Shown piece after piece: positions 48,301 through 60,500 of a DNA stretch of 64,000 nt. Below the pieces are notes generated by a model. It made no database searches. It had not been told where the DNA came from and saw only the letters and a list, made by a program, of their open reading frames with translations. The translations under genes and the position numbers were made by a program. The DNA comes from Trichoplusia ni (lineage: Eukaryota > Arthropoda > Insecta > Lepidoptera > Noctuidae), in NCBI RefSeq assembly GCF_003590095.1, contig NC_039493.1, forward strand, positions 2,356,001 to 2,420,000. Direction: 5' to 3'. Numbering within the stretch: position 1 is the first letter of the stretch; every line of letters starts with the position of its first letter.

Positions 48301-50865
48301 GAATAATTTTTCGTGAATCATGTTCAAATAAAGCGACAATTGGTTACCTATAACGGGAAAAACGATTTTCAAATAAAATCGGTTTTGCGATGGACAAGTT
48401 CTATATATTCTATTACAGTTAAAAAAGTGAGACCCGTAGTTTAACTATGAACCAGCTTTGACAAGATCAATCATACAACTCCCAAATATATCTTTCGACT
48501 TAGCGGCCATCATAAATAACTTAAAAGTCACCGGTATTCCTTTGAAAGTTACAAGACACAGTGTTAAAAATTATCTTTAAGAGTCATGCTGTCCTTGTCA
48601 TTACTATTTGGAATGTAGAGAGAAAAATATATTGTTTCGTTCTTGAAAGCAGCAGTATGTAAACGACCTATAATGGCTAGGTAATTCATATTGGTCGTAG
48701 GTAGACATGACAAGTGACGTCATTAAACTTCAGATAAATTCTTTTTCAGAAGTGACGTTAGTATAGGGCCACGAAACAAGCGATTTTAAAAGCGGAGCGA
48801 TACGCAGTTAGCGTAGAACTGATTGTTTATTTTTACTAATGTGTTTTTGTAATTAAGTTGTGTTGTTAATAATTGTTTTTTTTTATTCTAGTCTCAGCGT
48901 TTTCAGTATGGTTGTTTCTTGTTTACAAAAGCATCGCGAACTTTAAATGATAAATTAATTTGATTTATAAAATTATTGGTTGAAGACATTACGATAAAGT
49001 TTCTTATGATACTTGATCTTATGATATGTATATTATAGCAGGATCCATCGTTTCATATTATGCATGCCTATGTAGCTGTTTAGCTTGCTAGTTTGTTATT
49101 GTGTCGTTACTAATTAATGATTAAAACATTTCAATATTTAATACTAAAATTTTATTTTAATGTAAGACAAATATTAAAGCGAAATAAATTAAAATGTTAC
49201 TATAGTTTCAATTAGTTGATATACTGTGCGTGTTTTTGTTATTATGTGCAATCCGCTTTTGACATCGCTTGTTCAGGAGCCTGCCTTTTCTATGAGAGAT
49301 TTAATTAAAAATATAGTAAATTGTACTCTATTGTAACAGGTGAGTGTCTACATTCGTTTGTACCTGTGTTATTCAAATCCAATTGGTTATCCCCTGACAA
49401 AACACGAGTTTATAATCTAAATATATTTATACGATGTTTGAGCTACATAGTGTTATCTCTTTCGGTCTCGTTAACTTTTTATAAAGAAGAAAAAGACAAA
49501 ACATTTCTTAAGATATTGCTTAAATACTTTTGTAAGTCATGTGTTCAAAGGTTTCTAATTTAGGGCATAATTATGTATTTATAGTAATCATATCATGGTC
49601 GCTGAGATATTTACAAATTGGATTGAATTGTTAAGTAAATGAAGGAATACAAGCCGTAATACTCCATGAAATTTCGTTTTCAAGCATTGTTTGCCAAATG
49701 ATTGTAAAAGAGTCTTATGTTCTGAGTTTCTAAGTTTCAATTTGCATGGCAATAATTTCTCGTCCCCTCTCTATAAGAGAAGCGGATTTAAACCCTGTTT
49801 TTTTTTATCTATTTATTGTTGAAATACGGTTTTATAAAACAACGACAACTTGCGCTGAGCGTGATAAAAATACTTGGAGTGAACACAGTTGTATTGTCTG
49901 TCAGCACATAACGTGAATTATACCTAATTTAACTCTTATGTAAATAGAAATAAAGTGCTATTTAACGAATAACGTTTTTTTATTTCATCGGTGTAACTTT
50001 CATATATACCCTCTAGAAATCGACGTGCCTAACCTGTTATTTAGATACATGGTAAACCGCGAGATATACTAAAAAAAAGTGACGGAACCTTTTATATTAA
50101 AATTATCGAATAGTACAATACTAACGCTTTTCCATTGTAAACGTTTAAGTTTTGCTGTAGATAGCTTGCGGTAGATTAACACAAATCTATCACAAGCCAC
50201 CCCACGTAAGGGGTGCGTGTTAACAGACAGTTTGGTGAATAAATTAAAAGTTGGCGCCATTAACGGCCGCCATTGCAATTGTTACCGAACTCAAATCGCT
50301 CTTTATCGCTCTGCGTTCTGGGTGATAGCGATTTCATTGTTTTGTAGACGAATACATTAATTTCATTTTTATTTATTGCTTGGCTTAATCTACAACTATG
50401 TTTAATAATTAATTTTCAAAAACTACTTTGACAAAACAACAATGATTAAAAATCGGGAGGTGCTACATGCCTTATACCACGATTTTTTTGTTTGAAGTTG
50501 TTATGTAGAAATTTGTTTAAAAAGCATAATATTCGGCACCACTTTCCTCATTAAGCGACCCAAGCACAAATATTTTATCGTTAGACCTAAAACTACCTAT
50601 CTAGGTCTACGAGGTTCGATTTAAATCTAAAGCAAACTTTGTTTATCACAAGATATCAGCTACAGAACTCATTATTCTTGAAACTTATTCATACCTCATC
50701 AAAAGGCAAAGTTGAACCTTTTACTTACTTGGATCGCTCACAATCCTGTCACTGTGCAGTCGCAAACAGTAAGTAAAGGTGCCACAACATTGAATAAAAC
50801 ATGACATTTAATAATATTGCAATCAAAACGTTGGAAACTAACTAACTCGCTGGAAACTCCCTTAC

Positions 50866-51003
50866 AGATTCCAGCGGGTTAGTCCGGAAGGGTTGCCGTG
50901 GCCCAGGTACACGAAGAGCAAAGGACGGAACATAGGTGTTTTTAGTCAGTAAGAGTCTTATACTTGTTACCCTTCCGCTCAACCCAAAGCGGAAGAACTG
51001 ATT
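50866..51003 (+). repeat. Dispersed repeat, family E, plus-oriented copy
   Basis: Runs from GGAAGGGTTGCCGTGG through TTTTTAGTCAGTAAGAGTCT to CTTCCGCTCAACCCAAAGCG. The same sequence in inverted orientation lies at 52425-52580. Confidence 0.75.
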
Positions 51004-51487
51004 TGATGATAACCCTTCCGAAAAAAATCCTTTATTTCAATAAGGTCCCTTCCTATTATTATTTAAAGAATACCTACCATTAAGAAAATCGGAGTTCCTA
51101 AAGAGGGCCTTTTACTTCTACAGACTACAATAGTGTAGAATAGACACTTGTCATTCCTCACAGCGCTTTCTGGTTTCATAAATCTCAAATCTCAAATATA
51201 TTGCAGACCAGTTTGTAACCTAATTAACCTTCTGCAGTTTCTCTTCCCTTTGGCCAGACCCGGCCTGGGGGCGAAGCTTACCCAGATAGGCGCTGTGTGG
51301 ATAGTAATCTGAGCCACGCTCGGGTACCTCGCCGCGAACCATTCCACTACACTGTAACGTAAGCTTCGTATAACTTTAAAAGTGCCTACTTTACCTTTTG
51401 TTTATGTAACACTTTTAGTACGCGAATAGGTTACTTTTATAAAAGTATATACATACACATTTTTGTTGTTCTGTACCTAAAGGGTTA

Positions 51488-51745
51488 CCTAAGGGTTACA
51501 CGGAACCCTACTACTGATGCACAGCTATCTATCCGTCGGCATCGGTCCATCTGTCATTAGGCTGTACCTCACGAACGAGAAAACTTAGATAGTTGGCCAG
51601 TTTACAATTGCACGTTTCGGCTATAACAATAGATTTATTACTTACGGTAACCAACAATCCATACTAAAATTATTTTTAGTGATTTGTTTTCTTGTACGGA
51701 AACCCTCAGTCTCGCAAGTCCGGCTCGCACTTGACTGTCTTATTT
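51488..51745 (+). repeat. Dispersed repeat, family F, copy 1
   Basis: Begins ACGGAACCCTACTACTG and ends CGCAAGTCCGGCTCGCACTT. The same two ends are seen at 60195-60460 and 61070-61252. This is a common lepidopteran repeat, probably retrotransposon-derived. Confidence 0.7.
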
Positions 51746-51776
51746 CGTTACTCAGCCCAACTGCTGTAAATGCCAT

Positions 51777-52000
51777 CCCTACTAATATTATAAATGCAAA
51801 AGTAACTCTGTATGTCTGTCTGTCTGTACGCTTTCACGTCTAAACCACTGAACTGATTTTAATGAAATTTGGTACAGACATAGAGTTGACCTTGAGAAAG
51901 AACATAGGATAGTTTTTACACCGGACTTTTGAAGTGACGGTCGATTGAAACGCGATATAACCGACATAGACGCGGGCGAAGCCGCGGGCGAAAAGCTAGT
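51777..52000 (-). repeat. Lepidopteran interspersed repeat, family B, inverted copy
   Basis: Starts CCCTACTAATATTATAAATG, contains a (TGTC)n stretch and ends GCGGGCGAAAAGCTAGTAG, the reverse of the family's CTAGC...CCGC start. It is the longest copy in the window. Confidence 0.7.
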
Positions 52001-52424
52001 AGTTTATAAATCCGATTGTTGCAGTTAGATATAAGTAGATAAATATACTTTAATCGCGACACAAAACTAATCTTAACTAGACTAGATTTTCTATCCTCCT
52101 TTACTCAACAGTGCCACCCTCTCGTTTAACTAGTCAAATTAGGTCACGTCAACTCTTTCTTTTATAATAATAAGCCTCATTAGTGTAAGCGCAATGCTTA
52201 GTTCTCTCCGTTTCAAATAAAAAGTACATAAACGCTTATCCCTAGAGGATACGACGGTTATCGCTTCGCTGTCTTGAATAAGACAAGGGTTTGACTGTTT
52301 TATATTGTTTTAATAAATTATAAGCTCGAGTTTTATACTTAGTGGTATATTTAAATGTGTTTTAATGTCGATACGACCGTTACATAGCTTTTTTCTTTGT
52401 CTTTAACATTGCTATACCTTTTTT

Positions 52425-52580
52425 CGGATGGTAATTCATCAAATTACTCCTTCCGCTTGGGGTTGAGCGGAAGGGAGTGTCAGACTCCTTCTGACTAAAA
52501 CCCACCCATGTTCCTTCCTTTGCCCTTTGTGCCCCGAGCCACGGTAACCCTTTCGGACAATCCCACTGCCCCGGCAGGAA
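52425..52580 (-). repeat. Dispersed repeat, family E, minus-oriented copy
   Basis: Reverse complement of the 50866-51003 type: CTTCCGCTTGGGGTTGAGCG, CTTCTGACTAAAACCCA and CCACGGTAACCCTTTCGGAC. The two copies form an inverted pair about 1.4 kb apart. Confidence 0.75.
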
Positions 52581-53395
52581 CATTGCTATTACTATTCTAA
52601 AAAGGTTTCAAAAAGCTAGGGTTTGGTTTCTGTATCTTTTTTTACCCCGTTGTTGCTGTAGAGAGAGGATACTTGCCCGTATTATCTTTTAACGCAAATG
52701 AACCTAGAGGCAATTATGTTGTTAAATAAGAACAAAATAGCAGTCAGAAATACCAACAAATTCATGACGAACACCGTTGCTAATAGCTTTTTAATATTGC
52801 TCAAAGTAGGGAGCTACATTTGGGGCCCAACTTATGCGATAAGCCGTTTTGCCGACAACTGATAACGAAACTATCCGAGTTACGATGGTACGTGTCTGGC
52901 AGTTGGTATTGCAAGTAGAAGATTGTAAAGTTAACTCGCCGGAAGGCTTAAAACATCCATCACTGATAGTGTCGGAATTTTAGCTCAACTTATCTAGGCT
53001 CCTAAAAATGTTTAAAAATCTTTTCCAATTTTGGTACCTTCCTCTTTTTGTAAGTACTATCCTAACCTAACTAGAAATGTACAAAAAGTATTCAACTTTT
53101 ACAGAGGCGATTATATTTTTCAGTGTAAACATTAATTTCTTTGCATAAATTCATATGTAAGTATGAGACTAAAGAGCGACCATAGATACTTGCTTGTTAC
53201 TGCAATATAAATATTTTTAGTTTTCGAAACACAATGGATAATTTTACTAATTTCAATAGAAATCGCCATTTACATAAAGTAAATTATACAACACATGTTA
53301 AATAATAACTTTTAACACTACGGAAGGAGTGAAGCGATGTGATATAAATTAATATAATGGCTCGTCCTTCAACAAACCTCCATGGTAACAATGGC

Positions 53396-53577
53396 GGAAT
53401 GACAATGTAAACAGTGGTGTTCGGACACAAACATTTGTTGTGTGGCTGTATACCACGGCGCCTGTGCCTCGGGGAAATACTCGTAAACTTTGCGCGCCAA
53501 TTTTGACAGCTATGGAAGTTTGTTTTTAGTTCTTTTTGTGTGTTTATTATTTTATTCTGTGGATTTTTTACGTAAAG
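53396..53577 (+). promoter_or_regulatory. Candidate promoter and untranslated first exon
   Basis: Just right of a GC-richer patch (about 53450-53510) a strong donor ACGTAAAG/GTATGTG occurs at 53577/53578. The Mab-21-like gene starts translation four bases behind a splice acceptor at 57545, so it must have an upstream non-coding exon, and this is one possible place. No direct support exists. Confidence 0.25.
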
Positions 53578-56500
53578 GTATGTGTATTAATTATTTTTTT
53601 ATTATGGTTATGTATATTTTTATATGCTAGCAATTAGGTATTTTGGCGTTTTAAAACAACAACTAGGTACTCTAAGGTAAATGTTTTTAAAGTCATAGGT
53701 AAATATATTTTATTAAAACTGATTGAGAGTAGAGAGATGTTAATTGATTGATATTATTTATCAAAGTAACTTCTTAGACATGTTTAGTTCACATGGAAGG
53801 AGGACGATCTTCAAATTTGAAAGAAATCATTTTGAAACCTAGTGATTAACTGGCTTCACGTGTATCATTTTATTGCTACCTATACCTATCCTGTAGTTTT
53901 CGACAATATTTATTTGAGTGTATTGTTGTGTTATTATCGTTATGTGTTAGTATCGTCAAAGAAGAGGCCCAGTGCCGTATTATCCATAAGGCTCTTTAGG
54001 CCAGTGCCTAGGGGCCCACGATGACCAGGGACCCAGCACTCCCGATTAAAAATGAAAAGAAAACGCGGATTGTAAAAATTCCAAAATTGAGTTGCTGCTG
54101 TATGAAAAAGGGGGGGCCCGAAAGGAACTGTGCCTAGGGGCCCTGAGATGGTTAATCCGGCCCTGAAGAGGCCTCCAAAAAAGTACCTCCCTACTTACGA
54201 AAAACTTTCAAAAGTCAACAAAGTTTTTCTATTCGCCAAACCGATTGTAGTTTCAAATAACTTATAAAGCCTATAAGAACCAATAGTGATAAACAAAGTT
54301 TTACTTCAGCTATATTATTTTTTGTAAAACTTTTCCGTCGAGGAACCTAGAGTTGTTTCTTTTCAATTATTCGGACTACCAAGGGTTTACAAAATTTCAA
54401 ATCGATGCACACTAATGATCATATAGAGGTCTAAAATCGTATTTCACTTTCCATATCACAATTTAATCATTGTCATAGGTACAGCCAGAAACATAAGTCA
54501 AACAAAATTATTAAATATCTCTGCCGGAAATGTTTAGTGTTATTCGATAATGGTTGTTCAGATGATTCAGTACATGCATTTCTAGTATCCAGACAATTAC
54601 CTAAATGTAATGTAAATCAATTCATCCAGACTTAGCATCCAGCATTAAATACGACAAAACCGCTCAATTGTGTAGATAATAATCCTTTTATGGTTAATCA
54701 TAATATATAGACATGTTTTAATTCCCTAACCCTACCTCTTCGATCAACCACATCGCTTATAAAACTGTAATTTGTCTGATTCCTAAGCTCGTTTATAAAC
54801 TTTAGTCACTGACTGTACTCAGGCCTTAATATGTTCATCTGGCAGCATCCGTCGCGCTAATCTCCCTTATCTATTGTACGGGGGAATTAGCTTGTCTGCT
54901 AAGATCACCATGACTCAGGCTATCACTACGAATTAAGGCCAGCTCGCCACCTTGAATGTGACGCGATATACCTGTAATCAATTTGTTTTTCTATTTACTT
55001 CTTAAGGAGAAGTTATTTCTATACTTGGTTATTAGGTTTTTTGTTCCGTTGGTTGGTGGTTTTTCCTTGTCGATGGTTACTTTTTAACAGTAATATATTA
55101 GATTGAAAGCGGCTAAAATAACTTTTCTTGGGCGAATTCTTTATTATTTAGGTCTACGGTTTGCTCAACACTAGCACCCGAATAAAAGGCGTACTTATAA
55201 TAATAGATTTACAGTACGCGGGGCTGAACTCAAAGACTATAAATACCGATACTTTTATAGATTTATTTTAGTTTCAAATCTGATTTGTATCTTAAACGTA
55301 ACTTAACTAGCAATCTTTAGATATTGGATCATATCGTGCGCTACGAATATTATGGCAAAACCTAAAAATTGCAAACAATAAAAAACAAGGTAACTAATTT
55401 GAATTGTTTTAGCAATTCCTAAGCTAGTTTTTAATCATAACTAATTTTTTGCTTAAAACAGTGAATCAATGTGCCTTAAATACGATTCTATGTAAATGTA
55501 AAACTTGTTATAATGATAAGTAACGTTTTACACGAAATGAGCGAACACAATACCATTATACAATAGTCGACCCAATTGACGAACTACCTACCAGTTGTTT
55601 TCCACGGAGACGATCAATTGAATGTCTACAATTTATTATACATCGAAAATTATAAGGAAATCCTGCAAGTGAACAAGTGTGGTGAACAATACTTACTCCT
55701 TTCTCAATACTTTTATTGGCATAAAGTTTACGCTGGTATTGAAAAAGTCTAGTCGTTAATTGATATTTGACTAGTTCTTACCAGAAGTGAGATTTGAAGA
55801 CTGACTGAATGATGAAAGTAATATGCTCAATATTGTATTTTATAATAAAGAGGTAGACCAAAAGGCCTGGACAAATGGACGTAGAGACAGCATAACCATA
55901 GTAACAGGGTTCTTTCTTTGCTTACCATTTTAGTCCGGAACCCTAAAAACGAAAAATAATATTTAAAGAAGACAAGTGATCTACGAAATACCACAGTTCT
56001 AGTAAGTTCCCCTTACCCATACATCACAGTAAGCATAATGACTACAATTAGTCGCCGTGATGAGCGGCCATTCGTCAGCCATTGTGTGAGACGGAAGCCG
56101 CTCGGCCGTAACTCGCCAAATATAAATAACCACTCAATTTGTGGAAAAAATATCCATCGTACGAACTTTACGGAGTGGATTGTCACGTCCGCGTGTTAAC
56201 TTCATAATTTTAGATACTTAGTAATACCAGTATTAGTGTACGTCTTATTTGGAGAACCTTGTTTTCGTTGGGAGATGTTTTTAGAGACGCATCTGCGTGG
56301 AACGTAGAAAAAAGTTCTTTAAGGAAATAATTAAATGTTAATTTGTATGTTAATTATATAGAACCTCATAAAGTTAATAAATATGCATGTAACAAGATCA
56401 GAGTTGTTAAATTAAATAATAGAGTAATACATTACGTTTTGTTTTTAAAAGTTTAAAATCCTTGCCTTATATTAGGTACAGTCATGTACACAAATAATTA

Positions 56501-57545
56501 ACAATCATAATATTATTATGAACAGTACTTGAATTTATAAAATGCATATTTTTCCTCTTCCCCCTTCATCATTGATTCATAAATAGTGTAAACAAATATA
56601 AATAGATAAGAGGGCCCACGGTCACCTGTCCGCATGACCGGCACATAATGCGCTTCCGCCGGAAGACCGACAATCGCCGCCATTTTGATTTCTGTGCGTG
56701 GACATTGTGCGCCCGCGCATACCGTGTAATCACTGTTACACAATTTATAGTGATTGTATCGATATCACGTTATTGGCGGGTATTCATGTGTGGAGATGTT
56801 AGATGAGATGGACTTTTTGGGGCATAATGCTAATAGTCAATAAACGTCGCACAAAACTAGCAAAAGTTTATAATTTGTTTTGGTATGTTATAGTAAAAAG
56901 CATCTCGTGTTGGAGATCCTTTACAGAAATCCAAATTAATATTCCTTTTTATACTTCCTAATTCATTTAATTAATTTCTAAACGTATCCCCATTTCACCA
57001 AGTCAAACGTTACTTACAGACTTGAATGGTAATTGTGATATACTAAGTTCCCTATACAAAAATAGCATTGCAGAGTCCACTACCGGTCAAATTAATGACG
57101 CCATACAATTTACTTGACGAAAAATCATTAACAGCCCGCGACAGCATCCTAAACAAACAGAAAATTGAGATTTAAAATTACGTCAACGGTTGACATTCGT
57201 TACAAAAACAATGCGCTCGCATGCTGTTCACCATTAACCATTGACCTTTCACCTTGACAGCTATAGGTACTGTAAGGTAGGTACATAGAGTTTGATTACT
57301 GTATCATTGTTTAGACCAATGTAGAATATTATTATAGTAATATAAAATGGATAAAAATAATGGCTTACGAGTCAAGCAATGACAGAATTGTGCCGAATAC
57401 TGTCTCTCCAAAATATATACAAAGAGTCTAAGTTGATCAACTAAAAAGTAAGTTAAGATTTCCTCCACATATTAATAAGTCTGCAAAAACAATGATTTTA
57501 GCTCATGGGACGTTCGCAAGTGTATTGTATTCTTTTATCCTATAG
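53578..57545. other. Non-coding stretch upstream of the Mab-21-like start codon
   Basis: Either 5'-UTR intron or intergenic. Apart from the hAT MITE and a CpG-rich patch with CAAAATGGCGGC on the minus strand at about 56675-56686, no feature is seen. Short frames here lack support. Confidence 0.4.
53970..54165. mobile_element. hAT-type MITE with 8-bp target-site duplication
   Basis: 196 bp bounded by AAGAGGCC on both sides (53962-53969 and 54166-54173), a perfect 8-bp target duplication as made by hAT transposases. Ends are imperfect inverted repeats beginning CAG: CAGTGCCGTATTATCCAT at the left and, on the opposite strand, CAGGGCCGGATTAACCAT at the right (15 of 18 match). GTGCCTAGGGGCCC occurs near both ends. 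No transposase frame is present, so movement must have used an enzyme encoded elsewhere. The intact duplication points to a fairly recent insertion. Confidence 0.88.
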
Positions 57546-57547
57546 CA

Positions 57548-60500
57548 ATGGGATCAGGCGCATCAGGGCTGGCGGCCGAGACGCCCGGCGGGGACCTGCG
57601 TCTGCCTGCTTCAGGCCTGAAGTTCTCTATCAACCAGCTCCGAGCACTAAACAGTTATGTAGACAATCTTTGGGAAGAGGACCAGAAAGGTGAGATGGCA
57701 GAATAATCTGTTTACGTAATTAACTTATCTGTTGATCGATTTTCTCAAAGATTTTCGATGGACTTCAAAAAGATGGTTTAAAATCATCTGTTTTTATATT
57801 TGTCACTCTGATCTTCGAACCAGTTGAACCTATTTTATTGGTTTTGTTTTCATTTAACGCAATATAGCTGTCTTTTTTCTCATAAAAATTCAACAAGTTT
57901 GGATCAGTAGTTTGTGTGTTTTAACAATGGTATTATTCTCACCTAATAAGAATATAATTTCTGTCTGTGACATACAGGTCGCATTTCGACTGAGCTGGAA
58001 AGTGCAGTGGAGAGTTTGGTACAGAGGATAGTTGACGGCGCAGGACAAAGAGATCCAAGGTTTAGATGTTGTCACCTCATTGCACTACATAGAGGGAAAA
58101 AGGTAAGTGAATTAAGAAAGTCAACGTTATATTCATTAGTGGTCTACTTCCAATATTTAATATTATATCCTCCTTTAATATCACCGCCTCTTAAAGTAGG
58201 TGGTAGTAGCCCCGTGGAAGTGAGACTCGCACAAACGTGGTCAGATCAAAATCCTCTTTAAGAGATTTCAGTTGCTCTATGTGTATAACTCATCGATTCT
58301 ACCTCTATCCTGAAACAGATGCGCTCCCGTTCCTTAGAATACCTGGTGACCCTAGACTCCCTTCCTCCTCTGAACTTGGGCGATGACTGCCGCCTGCAAG
58401 ACGGGCCTGTGGGCTACGGGCGCGTGCGACTCTCAGGGAGAGACGCTGATAAGTGGGAGGAGTTCCTCACTCCGTCGGGGTACCTGTGCAGGTGAGAAGT
58501 GTTTGGTAAAGAATCAAATATTGTTGTGAGTAGTTAGTCGCCCTGACTGCTGTACCGGAGGTCGTGGATTCGATTCCCACCCAGGACAAAAGTTTATGTG
58601 ATGAGCAGGATCCGTCAGATCACAATTTTGCTCAGTGTCTGCGTGTGATTTTTCTATAATGTATGTATCTAGGAAGCGGTGGCGAGACGACCTTAACGCT
58701 AACCGCGCAGGCTGGTTGCATGCGGCCCAGAATAGAAAATCGTGGAAGGATTTGTGGGAGGCCTTTGCCCAGCAGTAGGCCACAGTGGGCTAGCTATGTT
58801 TATCAGTAGTCTGAGACTGGCATTGTATGAAGTTGTGTGATATTATTATTTATAAATTTATTATTTGGTTTTTAATTTTCCTTGTGTAGAGACAAAGTGG
58901 TAGAGCGTTGGGTGGAGCTGATCGCTCGCTGCGCGCAGTCGCGCGGCGGCGGCGGCTCGCGCGTGCTGTGTGCGCGGGCCAGCCGGCATGCTGTGCCGTA
59001 CAGGCACTGCTACCTGCAGAGAGGTGAGGATATAATCGTCTCCTTACATTCCAGTATTTTCTAACAATTGTAGAGATGCCACTTTTCTAGAGGGGCTCTT
59101 TTTTACATTATCAACAGATAACAAAGTTTGATTTTACCCAGGTAATGAAACTGGCCTACACCATACAATTTCTACAAATTCCACAATTGTATGCAATCGT
59201 AATATGGTATGTCAATTGATACACAAAAGTACACACTGAGATTATGTGCATAAATCTTCCGTCAAAAGGTTAATAACAATGTAAATAATGTTATTCTTTA
59301 GAAACGGATTTTCATTGATTCATTTGAAGGAGTCTCTTACAACAGATAAATTGCCAACCTGTAAAAAATCCTTACGTATATAAATGTTACCCCAAATCAC
59401 ATATCCTGTAAAACAAAACAACATCTTCTAGTCGTCACTTAGCCGCGTCGGGAATGCGGTGTCTCCGTGTTGTCCGTTCAGGAATTCTCTCGGACGCTTT
59501 GACCAATGTCGGACCGACATGTAGGAACAAGATATTTGACTACCGTTCGAAGCCTTCTTTGAGGAATACTTTGAATAGCGAAATGTAGGGAAGGAAGTGG
59601 CTTGAATTTTTGCCTAGATGCGGGAAAATTCACGTTATTTTCCCTGTCGCTGAGTTCGATCTTCGGGTAGAACAAGCAACTGTGTTATCCTTGCATGCTT
59701 TTTCCTAGTCTGAGTATCTTTGTGCAAATAACTTGATTGTTTGTGAGACCTCCCGCGATACAAATATTAAATTACTTAATGTGTTCTAATATTAGTAAGT
59801 ATAATATACTAAATATTATCTTTTTATTTTATATCAATTTACAATTTATTTCAGAGTTTTATCCAACGAGAAGTCTGGGCGTTACCTTTCGTTTCTCATT
59901 GTATTTGCAACAAAAAGCTCAATATAACTTGTTTCCTGAACATTTCATAATTTAACAGAAGCTGAAAGCCGACCTATCTACATATAGGCATATAATCACT
60001 TTATACCGAACGCTTTTCGAAAGTTCTCGAAGTTTTAATTAAAGGGAAATTTCCGAAGCGGTGGGTGTCGATGGCGGCCCAGATTGTGCACTCGCAGTTA
60101 AACTGTTAAGTTCAGCGGTTGCGGTTGGTACAACTAAGCTGTTTATGTAGTTTTCAAGGCTCTTTCGAAAACATTTATCGGAACTAGTTTTTTTGCCTTC
60201 TGTATCGAGAAGGTAAAAACGGAACCCTCTTATTGAGGTTCCGCTGTTAGTCTGTCTGTCCATCCGGGAATAGGTTGTATCTTATAAACCGTTTTAGCTA
60301 TACAGTTGAAATATTCACCGTTTATGTAATTCGGTGATACTAATACTAAAAATAACGACCGAAGTTGAACATCGATTGAAAGGTTTTGAAGGTGGGTTCT
60401 CAAAAAAATATTACTCACTCGTTTGTCGCAATTCCGGCTTACACTTGACCGTTTTTAATTATGATAAAGAAAGTAATCAAAACGAAATACATACTTAAGT

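Larger units (their letters stand above)
47212..53395. other. Intergenic region right of DDX42
   Basis: The DDX42 3' UTR begins here, with AATAAA at 47313-47318 as the first candidate poly(A) signal and others later (for example near 48195). The remainder is AT-rich and holds the repeats listed separately. No coding exon was recognised. A perfect CRE palindrome TGACGTCA occurs at 48715-48722. Confidence 0.5.

Noticed and set aside
22840..48722. Perfect CRE palindromes TGACGTCA at 22840, 44789 and 48715
   Set aside because: About one is expected by chance in 64 kb, one lies in a repeat, and none is near a predicted start of transcription.
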